DNA of 6,851 nucleotides, taken from NCBI GenBank assembly GCA_947175585.1, contig CAMWNL010000090.1, positions 1 to 6,851 on the forward strand, read 5' to 3'. This DNA comes from an uncultured Bacteroidales bacterium. Its GTDB lineage: Bacteria; Bacteroidota; Bacteroidia; Bacteroidales; Muribaculaceae. The first letter of the stretch is position 1. The number at the start of each line of letters is the position of its first letter. A model generated the notes under the pieces. The model did no database searches, was not told the DNA's origin, and saw nothing but the letters and a program-made list of their open reading frames with translations. The translations under genes and the position numbers were made by a program. Shown in pieces: positions 1 through 6,851 of this stretch.

Positions 1-32
1 CTATTATTTTTAACCCATATTATTAAACAGAA

Positions 33-1733
33 ATGAACTGGATTGTTGAGACACTAAGAAATAATCCGTCACTGGCGGTGTTTCTGACCATTGGCATAGG
101 CTTTTTAGTCGGTCAGTTAAAGTATAAATCATTTTCATTAGGGACTGTGACGTCAGTGCTTTTGGTCGGAGTTGCCGTAGGACAGCTTGATATTCCGATC
201 CCGGGTCCCCTTAAAGACGTGTTCTTCCTTCTATTCCTGTTTTCAATTGGCTATAGCGTAGGTCCTCAGTTTTTTTCTGCGTTAAGAGGTGACGGAATAA
301 AGCAGGTGGTGTTTGCCGTTGTTGTCTGCGTTTTATGTCTGTTAGTGACATGGGGCGTAGCTGAAATGATGGGTTACAGCATAGGCGAATCACTCGGTCT
401 GCTCGCCGGCGCCCAAACAATGTCGGCTATAATCGGAGTGGGAACAGACACACTTAACACACTTTCGGTATCAGAAGAGACCAAGCAGGCATGGATCGCA
501 GTTATGCCCGTATGCTACGCCGTAACTTATGTGTTCGGTACAATCGGCTCAGCCTATATCCTCGCAAATCTTGGTCCGGTATTGCTCGGTGGTTTAAAGA
601 AAGTTAAAGCTGAGACCGCAGAACTTGAAAAGAAACTCAATCAGGGTTCAGCGAATTCTGATCCCAATTATCTGAAGGCTCTGCGTCCGGTGGCGTTCAG
701 AGCATATAAAGTTGATGCCGACTTTTTCAATGAACCAAAGACGGTGACAGAGATTGAGCAATATCTTGAAGGCGAAGGACGCAGATTGTTTGTAGAGCGA
801 GTGCGTATCGACGGTAAGATTGTTGAAGTCACACCTGATTTAAAAATTTCGAAGGGTGATGAAATCGTGCTCAGCGGACGCCGTGAATTTATTATCGGCG
901 ACGAACAATGGGTCGGATCTGAAGTTATGGACTCGGAATTGCTTGATTTTCCTGCCGAGCAGCTTGACGTCACTGTTGCTTCAAAGGCTGTTGCCGGCAA
1001 GACCGTCGATCAACTGAGGTCTATGAAATTTATGTATGGAGTCTCTATAAAGAGCATTACACGCGGCGGTGTCGCTATGCCTGTACTCGCTCAGTTTAAG
1101 CTTCAACGCGGCGATATAATCACTATAATAGGCCTCGCGCGTGAAGTGAACGACGCAGCTCCGCAAATCGGTTACGCTGACCGTAAATCAACCAAATCTG
1201 ACCTTGTGTTTGTCGGTCTGGGAATATTTATCGGCGGACTGCTTGGAGCAATGGCAATACACATAGGTGGTGTGCCAATCAGTCTCAGCACCAGTGGCGG
1301 TGCACTTATCGCAGGCCTTGTATTCGGATGGCTGCGTTCGAAACATCCCACATTCGGCCGCATACCGTCTCCTGCTGTATGGCTGATGGATAATCTCGGT
1401 TTGAATATGTTTATCGCGGTAATCGGTATTACTTCAGGCCCGTCGTTTGTGAGCGGTCTGAAAGAGGTTGGTCCGATGATGTTCCTGATGGGTGTAATCT
1501 GTACATCTGTTCCTCTTATTCTATCTATGATTATCGGTAAGAAGATATTTAAATTTCCGGCAGCTATTAATCTCGGTTGTTGTGCCGGTAGCCGCACAAC
1601 AACGGCTTCACTCGGAGCGATCCAGGACTCTCTTGGAAGCACTATACCTGCTATGGGTTACACTGTAACCTATGCAATCGGCAATACGCTGTTAATTCTA
1701 TGGGGTGTAGTCATAGTGTTATTAATGAGCTGA
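33..1733 (+). CDS. aspT: Aspartate-alanine exchanger family transporter (AspT-like)
   Basis: A 566-residue inner-membrane protein of the AAEx (AspT/YidE) family. AspT itself swaps aspartate for alanine and, with aspartate decarboxylation, builds a proton gradient. The sequence has the family architecture: an N-terminal membrane half (about residues 12-180), a soluble central region with two TrkA-C-like domains (about 215-290 and 305-380), and a C-terminal membrane half (about 390-565). The halves are internal duplicates: [12 protein letters not shown] followed by YAVTYVFG (124-169) matches [12 protein letters not shown] followed by YTVTYAIG (517-550). Length is close to the usual 540-570. The start ATG has no clear Shine-Dalgarno, and only 32 AT-rich bases precede it, with no recognisable promoter box. 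It is transcribed towards the pdxB operon and ends about 20 bp before a shared terminator. Family membership is strong. The aspartate/alanine substrate is inferred, because related YidE/YbjL proteins have other or unknown substrates and no decarboxylase gene is in view. Confidence 0.9.
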   Translation: MNWIVETLRNNPSLAVFLTIGIGFLVGQLKYKSFSLGTVTSVLLVGVAVGQLDIPIPGPLKDVFFLLFLFSIGYSVGPQFFSALRGDGIKQVVFAVVVCVLCLLVTWGVAEMMGYSIGESLGLLAGAQTMSAIIGVGTDTLNTLSVSEETKQAWIAVMPVCYAVTYVFGTIGSAYILANLGPVLLGGLKKVKAETAELEKKLNQGSANSDPNYLKALRPVAFRAYKVDADFFNEPKTVTEIEQYLEGEGRRLFVERVRIDGKIVEVTPDLKISKGDEIVLSGRREFIIGDEQWVGSEVMDSELLDFPAEQLDVTVASKAVAGKTVDQLRSMKFMYGVSIKSITRGGVAMPVLAQFKLQRGDIITIIGLAREVNDAAPQIGYADRKSTKSDLVFVGLGIFIGGLLGAMAIHIGGVPISLSTSGGALIAGLVFGWLRSKHPTFGRIPSPAVWLMDNLGLNMFIAVIGITSGPSFVSGLKEVGPMMFLMGVICTSVPLILSMIIGKKIFKFPAAINLGCCAGSRTTTASLGAIQDSLGSTIPAMGYTVTYAIGNTLLILWGVVIVLLMS

Positions 1734-1754
1734 TGACAAATAATGGCAAGAACA

Positions 1755-1793
1755 AAAATAAGCAGATTTCCGTTTAGGGAATCTGCTTATTTT
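1755..1793. terminator. Bidirectional intrinsic terminator between convergent genes
   Basis: A near-perfect hairpin sits between the stop of the AspT-like gene and the stop of pdxB. The arms at 1755-1771 and 1777-1793 form 17 pairs, including one G-T wobble, around a 5-base loop (gttta). The left arm begins with an A run and the right arm ends with a T run, so transcripts from either strand would carry a stem followed by U residues. This fits a terminator shared by the plus-strand transporter gene and the minus-strand operon. The T run is short (4 bases, then GTT), so efficiency in each direction is uncertain. Confidence 0.85.
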
Positions 1794-1823
1794 GTTCATG
1801 ATGTATGACTTGTGAGTAATCGT

Positions 1824-2843
1824 TTACTCCGAGAGTTCTGAGCGGTATCGGTAGTTATTGCGGAGAGTTTCAAACGCTGATGGATCGTTTTTGAGTGCGA
1901 TCGTATCGACAAGCGGATTGTAGCTTTCGGCGATGGTAAGCGGCTTGACTGTACGTGCGACAGCTTTAGGAGTGGCGGCCGAGGTTGTAACACGAGGGAG
2001 GTAGAAGAAAGTTGTAATGGCATCAAGTATCATCTGAGTGGCCCTCACTTTCCCGTCATGAGAGTAACCGGCTATATGAGGCGTAGCGATAGCTGCGCGT
2101 TTGAGCAGTTCAAGAGAAATATCAGGCTCACCTTCCCAGCAATCCACAACAGCGGCACTAACCCAACCATTATCTATCGCACGGATAAGAGCATCTGTGT
2201 CACAGATAGCTCCACGCGCACTATTGATTATTACCGGGCTACGCCTAAGCGATGCAAAGAAATTGTCGTCGGCGATGTGATAAGTAGCATCATCCCCTTC
2301 CCGAATCAACGGTGTATGGAATGTGATAATATCAGCTTTTTCTGCAATCTCTGCAAGAGAAGACCATTGGTCGCCACCTTCGGCACGCATGCGCGGAGGA
2401 TCGCAAACCATTACATTCATGCCAAGACCTTTTGCCCATCGCTCAACAATGGAGCCAACATGTCCAACACCTACAATACCGATTGTATATTGATTAAGCG
2501 GACGGTTAGCGACCTGCATAATTGATCCGAAAACATATTGGGCTACTGCCGGAGCGTTGCATCCGGGAGCATTGATTACTGTAATGCCGTTGGCTTCGCA
2601 CCATTGAGAATCAATGTGGTCTGTGCCTATGGTCGCCGTTCCGATAAAGCGGCATTTTGACTTTGCAAGCAGGGCGGCGTCGCAGTGAGTGCGTGTGCGC
2701 ACAATGAGCGCATCAGCATCTTTCACAGTGGCCGGTGTAAATTCATCGGCCGCAAGGTATGTGATATTTGCGTAAGGCTCAAGAAGTCCGGCTATAAACG
2801 GTACATTTCGCTCTATGACGAAATTCAGACGAAAATTCTCCAT
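1824..2843 (-). CDS. pdxB: 4-phosphoerythronate dehydrogenase PdxB
   Basis: A cytosolic NAD-dependent D-2-hydroxyacid dehydrogenase that oxidises 4-phospho-D-erythronate to 2-oxo-3-hydroxy-4-phosphobutanoate, the second step of the deoxyxylulose-5-phosphate-dependent pyridoxal phosphate pathway. Numbered from the chosen start (339 aa), the Rossmann loop is GVGHVG at 125-130, with the NAD-ribose Asp at about 148. The catalytic triad is Arg210 (SARGA), Glu239 (WEGEP) and His256 (TPHIAGY), with the same spacing as E. coli PdxB Arg208/Glu237/His254. The substrate-domain segment ATIGTDHID (70-78) is also typical. The start was set at MENFRLNF rather than the in-frame ATG 16 codons upstream (2891), because PdxB proteins begin at this point and the extension would overlap the preceding gene by 67 bp instead of 19. 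The C-terminal dimerisation region after about residue 285 is shorter than in E. coli (378 aa). It is the last gene of the operon and its stop lies 30 bp from the terminator hairpin. Confidence 0.93.
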   Translation of the reverse strand: MENFRLNFVIERNVPFIAGLLEPYANITYLAADEFTPATVKDADALIVRTRTHCDAALLAKSKCRFIGTATIGTDHIDSQWCEANGITVINAPGCNAPAVAQYVFGSIMQVANRPLNQYTIGIVGVGHVGSIVERWAKGLGMNVMVCDPPRMRAEGGDQWSSLAEIAEKADIITFHTPLIREGDDATYHIADDNFFASLRRSPVIINSARGAICDTDALIRAIDNGWVSAAVVDCWEGEPDISLELLKRAAIATPHIAGYSHDGKVRATQMILDAITTFFYLPRVTTSAATPKAVARTVKPLTIAESYNPLVDTIALKNDPSAFETLRNNYRYRSELSE

Positions 2844-3805
2844 ATATAGATTGCGTAATAAATTGTTGTAATTGCTGATATAACAATCCAATTACGCTGA
2901 CTGTTGCGGATTACGAACAAATGACCGAGGAAAAAGGCCGTGCAGCAGTTAAGCAGAGTCAGATATGTTATGAAGTTGGTAAAGTCGACAGCCATTGCAA
3001 TGACGGTTGCTGCGGCAACGAGCTGGAGCAAGCCGTTGCATGCGCGTGTACGTGCATTATACGTTATGAGTTTAAGCAAGCTAAGCAGGTAGGCGGCCAA
3101 TGCAAGAAGAACCGTCAGAGCCACTGTGACGACAATAATGATGGTGTCGAGTGTTATCGATGCATCAATAAAATTAATGGAGTGAGGGATATGGACATCC
3201 TGAGGGGAGATTATACCGGCTCCAAACAGTATCCACCAGGGGGTGATTGTGCCCAGAATTGCGGCGATGAATGTGCGCAATGTCAAGATTCGCATCTGTG
3301 CACAGGCAATCAAAAACACAGGAAGAAAGACAGCGAAGCCATATTGCACAGTTACAGCCCCCGACAAAAGAAAGAAGGCAAGAAAGACCCTGCGACGCGC
3401 TGTCGGTAAGTCAAATGTACTGAACATCAGAGTCATCACCCCAATAACTATAAACCCCATAACTGAAGATGAACATAGCTGTGAAGTGATTTCAGGCGTA
3501 GCGGTCTGTAAGATTATAAAGAAATAAGCATAGACGAGAGTAATCGTACGCGGGATATTATAGGTCTTGTTGATAAAAATCATCATGGTCATTATGGCAA
3601 TAACAAGACCAATATTGACCCACATGGATATAAATGGGTCTGCAATCCACTCATTAGGCGATGGGAACAGAGTGCCGCTGTCGTCGGCAATCCGGTTGAC
3701 TGCTCCGTCAAACAAGGCATACGCGGCTGTAGCGATCATGGCCGTAACGGCCGCAATCAACACTCCGCGCAAGTGAAATGCCCTGGTGACGACAGCTGAG
3801 TTCAA
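2825..3805 (-). CDS. Uncharacterised multi-pass membrane protein
   Basis: A 326-residue, strongly hydrophobic protein with about nine or ten predicted membrane helices, at roughly residues 14-32, 59-78, 87-101, 114-130, 139-170 (one or two), 178-198, 219-247, 258-275, 276-297 and 305-323. A basic loop (TARRR, 135-139) lies between helices. I see no catalytic motif, nucleotide-binding loop, transporter signature or lipobox. It may belong to the Bacteroidota DUF6427-type family of polytopic proteins, but this is a guess from length and hydrophobicity. The start is the ATG 5 bp after the purD stop, and its 3' end overlaps the pdxB start by 19 bp, so translation is probably coupled on both sides. 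Being embedded between purD and pdxB suggests co-expression with biosynthetic genes but does not show a role in either pathway. It is a real gene rather than a shadow: the hydrophobic pattern is continuous and the neighbours abut it. Confidence 0.85.
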   Translation of the reverse strand: MNSAVVTRAFHLRGVLIAAVTAMIATAAYALFDGAVNRIADDSGTLFPSPNEWIADPFISMWVNIGLVIAIMTMMIFINKTYNIPRTITLVYAYFFIILQTATPEITSQLCSSSVMGFIVIGVMTLMFSTFDLPTARRRVFLAFFLLSGAVTVQYGFAVFLPVFLIACAQMRILTLRTFIAAILGTITPWWILFGAGIISPQDVHIPHSINFIDASITLDTIIIVVTVALTVLLALAAYLLSLLKLITYNARTRACNGLLQLVAAATVIAMAVDFTNFITYLTLLNCCTAFFLGHLFVIRNSQRNWIVISAITTIYYAIYIWRIFV

Positions 3806-3810
3806 TGCAA

Positions 3811-4392
3811 TCAGTTCATGAGATCGCGTCCGATGTCGCGACGGAAGTATTTGCCGTCAAAATTAAATTCCTCAACGGCTTTGTAGCTTTTGGCAAGTGC
3901 ATCGGCTATGGATTGTCCATAAGAGGTCGCAGCTATCACGCGACCACCTGAAGTAAGAAGGTGGCCTTCTGCGTCGCGCTTAGTGCCGGCGTGGAAGAGT
4001 ATACTCTCGGCCGGATTGAGATTGCCGGTTATTTCAAGTCCTTTAGGATAGGAACCGGGATAACCACCGGAAACAGCCATAACTGTTACGGCTGTGCGCG
4101 GATCCTGTTCGGCCGGAATATCGGCGAGATTGCCTTTGGCTGCACCTTCGAGCAAATCCACAATGTCAGAAGCGATTCGCGGCATAACGACCTCTGTCTC
4201 CGGATCGCCCATGCGCACGTTGTATTCAATAACCATAGGTTCACCACCGACATTGATAAGACCGAGGAAAATGAATCCGCGGTAAACGATGCCTTCATCC
4301 TTAAGACCTCGTACAGTTGGCAGAATGATACGTTCTTCGACCTTCTGCATAAATTCTTTGTCTGCAAATGGTACAGGGCTGACAGCACCCAT
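3811..4392 (-). pseudogene. purD: 3' fragment of purD left by the tandem duplication
   Basis: This open frame begins at an internal Met (MGAVSPVPF) and corresponds to residues 233-425 of the uninterrupted PurD. It holds the second part of the ATP-grasp domain, including the [12 protein letters not shown] segment with the likely metal-binding Glu and Asn, and the complete C-terminal domain ending GRDLMN. It lacks the N-domain that binds phosphoribosylamine and the first ATP-grasp subdomain, so it cannot be an active enzyme alone. Its 5' end overlaps the 3' end of the longer purD reading frame by 92 bp in a different frame, so it would be translated only by internal initiation. Its stop is 5 bp before the membrane-protein start, as expected of the original gene end. 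Translation of the fragment is unproven. Confidence 0.85.
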
Positions 4393-4450
4393 GCCTCCGG
4401 TATTGAGACCGGTATCGCCCTCGCCGATACGCTTGTAGTCTTTTGCAACA
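3994..4450. repeat. 457-bp tandem direct repeat within purD, copy A
   Basis: First of two adjacent direct copies on the plus strand; in the direction of purD transcription it is the second copy. By eye it is identical at every position to 4451-4907 (constant offset of 457). Identity begins at 3994, since base 3993 is G where the equivalent 4450 is A, and runs one base past the unit at the far end (4451 = 4908 = G) before breaking at 4452/4909. The segment encodes native PurD residues from about 213 to 365. There are no transposase genes, inverted terminal repeats or target-site duplications, so it is not an insertion sequence. Confidence 0.97.
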
Positions 4451-5545
4451 GAAGAGTATACTCTCGGCCGGATTGAGATTGCCGGTTATTTCAAGTCCTT
4501 TAGGATAGGAACCGGGATAACCACCGGAAACAGCCATAACTGTTACGGCTGTGCGCGGATCCTGTTCGGCCGGAATATCGGCGAGATTGCCTTTGGCTGC
4601 ACCTTCGAGCAAATCCACAATGTCAGAAGCGATTCGCGGCATAACGACCTCTGTCTCCGGATCGCCCATGCGCACGTTGTATTCAATAACCATAGGTTCA
4701 CCACCGACATTGATAAGACCGAGGAAAATGAATCCGCGGTAAACGATGCCTTCATCCTTAAGACCTCGTACAGTTGGCAGAATGATACGTTCTTCGACCT
4801 TCTGCATAAATTCTTTGTCTGCAAATGGTACAGGGCTGACAGCACCCATGCCTCCGGTATTGAGACCGGTATCGCCCTCGCCGATACGCTTGTAGTCTTT
4901 TGCAACAGGAAGGATGCGGTAACCGCCGTTTCCGTCGCTGAGTACAAATACAGAGCACTCTATGCCACTCAGAAATTCCTCGATTACAACGGTTGCAGAC
5001 GAAGCGCCAAACATGCCTCCAAGCATATCAGCGAGGGCTTTTTTCGCTTCGTCAAGATTGTCAATAATCAACACACCTTTTCCGGCGGCCAGACCGTCGG
5101 CTTTAAGAACATAAGGCGCTTTGAGAGATTCAAGGAATTTCTGACCTTCAGCGAGGCGGTCAGCGGTAAAACTCTCATAACGGGCAGTCGGGATAGAGTG
5201 ACGAACCATAAACTGCTTGGCGAAATCCTTGCTCCCTTCAAGCGCGGCGCCAGCCTTTGACGGGCCAACTACAAGCACAGGTTCATCGGCAAAATAATCG
5301 TAAATACCGGCCACGAGCGGATCCTCATTACCCACAACTATCATGTCAATAGAGTTATCAGCGACAAAGCGCTTGATAGCATCGAAATCGAGAGGCGACA
5401 TGTCTACATTTGTGCCGTAGGCATCAGTGCCGCCGTTGCCCGGGGCAATATAGAGATGAGCAGTGCGGTCACTCTGAGCGATTTTCCATGCGAGGGCAGA
5501 CTCACGGCCGCCTGAACCTAAAAGGAGTATGTTGAGTTTTGACAT
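4301..5545 (-). CDS. purD: Phosphoribosylamine-glycine ligase PurD, frameshifted and truncated
   Basis: PurD (GAR synthetase) joins 5-phosphoribosylamine and glycine with ATP in the second step of de novo purine synthesis. Residues 1-365 are normal PurD. They include the N-terminal loop LLGSGGRES (8-16; many homologues have GGREH), the ATP-grasp glycine-rich loop [12 protein letters not shown] (147-158), [10 protein letters not shown] (229-238), the GARS signature-like VRMGDPETE (291-299), and the start of the C-terminal domain (VSGGYPG, 339-345). After Phe365 the frame crosses the junction of a 457-bp tandem repeat and reads 49 unrelated Cys/Arg-rich residues before a TAA. The last 60 native residues are missing. 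With one repeat copy removed, the gene from this ATG to the stop at 3811 is 425 aa, the usual PurD size. The ATG lies 49 bp after the methyltransferase stop with no Shine-Dalgarno or obvious promoter. Function of the 414-aa product is doubtful. Confidence 0.9.
   Translation of the reverse strand: MSKLNILLLGSGGRESALAWKIAQSDRTAHLYIAPGNGGTDAYGTNVDMSPLDFDAIKRFVADNSIDMIVVGNEDPLVAGIYDYFADEPVLVVGPSKAGAALEGSKDFAKQFMVRHSIPTARYESFTADRLAEGQKFLESLKAPYVLKADGLAAGKGVLIIDNLDEAKKALADMLGGMFGASSATVVIEEFLSGIECSVFVLSDGNGGYRILPVAKDYKRIGEGDTGLNTGGMGAVSPVPFADKEFMQKVEERIILPTVRGLKDEGIVYRGFIFLGLINVGGEPMVIEYNVRMGDPETEVVMPRIASDIVDLLEGAAKGNLADIPAEQDPRTAVTVMAVSGGYPGSYPKGLEITGNLNPAESILFCCKRLQAYRRGRYRSQYRRHGCCQPCTICRQRIYAEGRRTYHSANCTRS
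4451..4907. repeat. 457-bp tandem direct repeat within purD, copy B
   Basis: Second copy, directly abutting copy A. In purD transcription it is read first and in the correct frame, continuous with the upstream coding sequence at 4908 and beyond. The unit length is 152 codons plus one base, so passing into copy A shifts the frame and gives the stop at 4301. Complete identity between the copies points to a very recent duplication or an assembly error rather than an old, tolerated one. Confidence 0.97.
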
Positions 5546-5594
5546 GATGAAATGGGTAGGGAGGTTATTAAAATTTTGTAGTAGTAGGATTCAG

Positions 5595-6851
5595 TTATTT
5601 TTCGTCGTTGTTATCGGCATCTCTTTTTTTCCAACCGCGTGAACGCATAAGAGGTCCGTTTTGCGGCGGAAGCGATGGTTTTTTAGAGCCAATAGCTCTT
5701 AGCGCATAAGGATTGCGGCGCACTGCAAAGGGATTTTCGGCACCGGGCTGACGCTCATCCTTTTTCGAGTCAAATTTTTCGGGACGACGGTCTCCGAATT
5801 TCTTATCACTAAATTTGCGGTCACCAAATTTTCTATCCGAAGGACGGCAGTCGCGATCAAACGGGCGACGGTCTGAACGATCACGCTCACGACGGTTCTC
5901 TCGCGGTTTTTCTTCAGGTTTTGACTCTTTGAGTTTGCCGCCGGCCGCCATAAATGATTTTTTATCGCCGTCAAAAATGACGTATTCGCGGAGTTCACAT
6001 TCAAGAGAACCATTATATAAGGGTATCTTTTCAGAAGCAGAGAGACCAATTTTACGGAAGTATTCGTCTCGATATCCGATGATCCATGCGTTGTAACCGG
6101 TGAAGACATGTTTGAGTTTGGAGCCGATAGTCTCGTAAAGAGCATCCATGTCCGGAGCGCTGATGCGTTCGCCGTAAGGCGGATTTGTTACGACAACTCC
6201 CGCCGGTTGTGGAGCCTCAGTCCATTTTGACAGAGGTTTGACACTGAGATCGACATATTTCGCTACCCCTGCGCTCTTGAGGTTAGACTCTGCGATGGCT
6301 ATTGCTTTGGGTGAAATGTCAGAACCTACAATCTTACACTCTACCGGACGTTCGCCGCTCTCGTCGTTGTAGAGGCGGTCAAATAATTCAGAATCGAAGT
6401 CTTTCCAATGCTCGAACGCAAACCCTTTGCGGTAGATGCCGGGATTGATGTTTGCAGCGATAAGAGCCGCTTCGACAAGGAAAGTGCCGGAGCCGCACAT
6501 AGGGTCTACAAATGACCCCTCGCCACGCCATCCGCTGAGCAAAATGATGCCGGCGGCAAGAACTTCGTTAATAGGAGCCTCGGTCTGAGCTACGCGGTAA
6601 CCACGTTTGTGAAGGGATTCGCCCGATGAGTCAAGAGAGAGAGTCACCTCAGTGCCAGATATGTGCACATTGATCATTACGTCGGCATCCTGAAGTCTCA
6701 CGCCCGGACGTTTATCTGCGCCATATCTGTCTTTGAACCAGTCAACAATTGCGTCTTTTATGCGATATGTGACATAACGGGAGTGGGTAAACTCAGCGCT
6801 GTATGCTGTTGTGTCGATAGAAAAAGTCTTGTCGAGACTCATTATTGATGA
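5595..6851 (-). CDS. rlmL: RlmL-type class I SAM-dependent 23S rRNA methyltransferase, 5' end outside window
   Basis: A THUMP-type N2-guanine RNA methyltransferase resembling the N-terminal (RlmL) half of E. coli RlmKL, which modifies 23S rRNA G2445. Numbered from the ATG at 6842, residues up to about 80 are the end of the THUMP region, closing in SLDSSGESLHKRGYR (69-83). The methyltransferase domain follows, with the SAM-binding motif DPMCGSGT (113-120), the acidic strand end VGSDIS (172-177) and the catalytic NPPYGER (220-226). Residues 306-361 form a charged, disordered tail and the last residues form a KKP...MRSRGWKK block. The frame stays open through 6843-6851 to the edge (three codons, no stop), and the usual 70-90 N-terminal THUMP residues are absent, so the ATG at 6842 is most likely internal and the gene is cut by the window. 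It is the most upstream gene of the minus-strand run in view. The family is certain; the exact target base is inferred. Confidence 0.9.
   Translation of the reverse strand, partial: SSIMSLDKTFSIDTTAYSAEFTHSRYVTYRIKDAIVDWFKDRYGADKRPGVRLQDADVMINVHISGTEVTLSLDSSGESLHKRGYRVAQTEAPINEVLAAGIILLSGWRGEGSFVDPMCGSGTFLVEAALIAANINPGIYRKGFAFEHWKDFDSELFDRLYNDESGERPVECKIVGSDISPKAIAIAESNLKSAGVAKYVDLSVKPLSKWTEAPQPAGVVVTNPPYGERISAPDMDALYETIGSKLKHVFTGYNAWIIGYRDEYFRKIGLSASEKIPLYNGSLECELREYVIFDGDKKSFMAAGGKLKESKPEEKPRENRRERDRSDRRPFDRDCRPSDRKFGDRKFSDKKFGDRRPEKFDSKKDERQPGAENPFAVRRNPYALRAIGSKKPSLPPQNGPLMRSRGWKKRDADNNDEK
5772..5837 (-). repeat. Degenerate DRKFGD-type coding repeat in the methyltransferase tail
   Basis: Within the low-complexity C-terminal tail, four degenerate units follow one another: DRKFG, DRKFS, DKKFG and DRRPEKF (residues 336-357 counted from the ATG at 6842). 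The wider tail (5760-5927) is almost entirely Arg, Lys, Asp and Glu, and is probably disordered and RNA-binding. At DNA level the units are similar but not identical, so this is a short protein repeat and not a clean tandem array. Confidence 0.7.

Noticed and set aside
1172..1642. Minus-strand open frame of 156 codons opposite the AspT-like gene
   Set aside because: It lies wholly antisense to a well-supported gene, shows no domain resemblance, and is Pro/Ile-rich as expected of a complementary frame.
2058..2525. Plus-strand open frame of 155 codons opposite pdxB
   Set aside because: It is fully antisense to the conserved Rossmann region of PdxB, and has no start context or recognisable motif.
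2921..3409. Plus-strand Cys-rich frame of 162 codons opposite the membrane protein
   Set aside because: The regular cysteines briefly suggest a metal-binding protein, but they are complements of Ala, Thr and Ile codons in the hydrophobic gene; spacing is irregular and the opposite frame is the plausible one.
4301..4450. The 49-residue Cys/Arg-rich end of the long purD frame as a novel C-terminal domain
   Set aside because: It is the shifted frame of duplicated purD sequence. The same nucleotides encode normal PurD in frame in the other copy, so it is a frameshift product.
3961..4476. Plus-strand open frame of 171 codons antisense to purD, crossing the repeat join
   Set aside because: It is a shadow frame of purD with no protein-family resemblance, extended by the duplication.
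3994..4907. Mobile element or CRISPR-like array as explanation of the repeat
   Set aside because: There are only two units, they are ordinary purD coding sequence, and there are no terminal inverted repeats, transposase, spacers or target-site duplications.
5546..5594. Possible promoter or terminator between the methyltransferase gene and purD
   Set aside because: The 49-bp gap has no stable hairpin and no clear Bacteroidota-type promoter box (TAnnTTTG) in the direction of purD; read-through from the upstream gene is the simpler reading.

Overview
The window looks like chromosome of a Bacteroidales bacterium, probably a gut-type lineage related to Muribaculaceae or Bacteroidaceae. This rests on the protein sequences (an AspT-type antiporter, an RlmL-type methyltransferase with a basic tail ending in a short conserved-looking block, a PdxB protein shorter than the E. 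coli one), a moderate GC content, and starts without clear Shine-Dalgarno sequences. The lineage is inferred from familiarity with these proteins, not from a search.

Layout: a plus-strand transporter gene (33-1733) faces a minus-strand run of four genes. Read in the direction of transcription from the right edge, the run is an RlmL-type rRNA methyltransferase (partial, N-terminus beyond the window), purD (broken), an uncharacterised multi-pass membrane protein, and pdxB. The two units converge on one strong hairpin at 1755-1793 that probably terminates transcription from both sides. The minus-strand genes are tightly packed: 49 bp, then 5 bp, then a 19-bp overlap, which suggests a single operon with translational coupling.

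The main anomaly is in purD. A 457-bp segment occurs twice in direct tandem (3994-4450 and 4451-4907), identical by eye. Because 457 is not a multiple of three, the reading frame is destroyed: the product follows PurD for 365 residues, continues for 49 unrelated residues and stops. The remaining C-terminal part survives as an open frame from an internal Met. Removing one copy restores exactly 426 codons (425 aa plus stop), a normal PurD length, so the duplication is recent or is an assembly artefact. If real, the cell should lack a complete de novo purine pathway unless another purD exists or the duplication collapses by recombination.

No convincing novel defence, mobile or RNA system is visible. 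Apart from purD, the region is ordinary housekeeping and transport.
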